From Nilaparvata lugens (taxonomy: Eukaryota; Arthropoda; Insecta; Hemiptera; Delphacidae), in NCBI RefSeq assembly GCF_014356525.2, contig NC_052518.1, forward strand, positions 101,304,767 to 101,368,766: a stretch of 64,000 nt of DNA, in the 5' to 3' direction. Positions 63,976-64,000 of this stretch are shown piece by piece. A program made the position numbers and the translations under genes. Under the pieces are notes generated by a model. The model did no database searches. It saw only the letters and a list, made by a program, of their open reading frames with translations, and was not told the origin of the DNA. Position 1 is the stretch's first letter, and each line of letters begins with the position of its first letter.

Positions 63976-64000
63976 AATCTGTGGAGCTCGCTGAAGAATC

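Overview
The window is eukaryotic, AT-rich and dominated by transposable elements. It holds coding exons of two spliced host genes with GT/AG borders. The Dpr-type immunoglobulin gene makes it an arthropod, almost certainly an insect. The mix of Jockey, CR1-like, RTE-like, Penelope-like and mariner elements with many foldback MITEs fits a large repeat-rich genome, and I infer a hemipteran such as a planthopper without being able to confirm it. A run of 100 N (25895-25994) marks a scaffold gap.

Host gene 1 (+ strand, 619-19434): seven exons whose phases join without conflict encode the C-terminal ~368 residues of a single-pass membrane protein. In order they give the second half of an Ig domain, a canonical LDL-receptor class A repeat, a degenerate second Cys-rich repeat, a juxtamembrane stretch and TM helix, and a cytoplasmic tail with two PPxY motifs. 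The start lies upstream of the window. Its introns carry a LINE 3' end only 15 bp before a splice acceptor, several foldback elements, LINE fragments, and a ~4-kb Jockey element inside a tandemly repeated stretch that has copied the acceptor of exon 6.

Host gene 2 (- strand, 61191 down to 45162): three in-phase exons give the second Ig domain and C-terminus of a Dpr-family cell-surface recognition protein. The first Ig domain and start lie beyond 64000. The two genes converge, and the ~26 kb between their 3' ends holds no intact host gene that I recognise.

Intervening region (19.4-45 kb): a minisatellite, a Gypsy RNase H remnant and RT fragments; a decayed LOTUS-Tudor (Tejas/TDRD5/TDRD7-like) pseudogene whose Tudor part is present as two facing arms of ~785 bp beside the assembly gap; a 48-bp perfect hairpin; a nearly intact CR1-like element without its endonuclease; a second, decayed RT element; and a ~2.4-kb TIR element.

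Dpr introns and flank (45-64 kb): several foldback elements, a ~1-kb Penelope-like palindrome, two tRNA-derived SINE copies in opposite orientation, a near-intact mariner-superfamily transposon, a three-level nest of insertions inside a LINE RT, and long CTC/TTC triplet tracts. The most interesting items are the LOTUS-Tudor inverted duplication as a possible hairpin-RNA source, the duplicated acceptor and decoy exon in gene 1, and the unusual Ig-LDLa-TM-PPxY architecture of gene 1.
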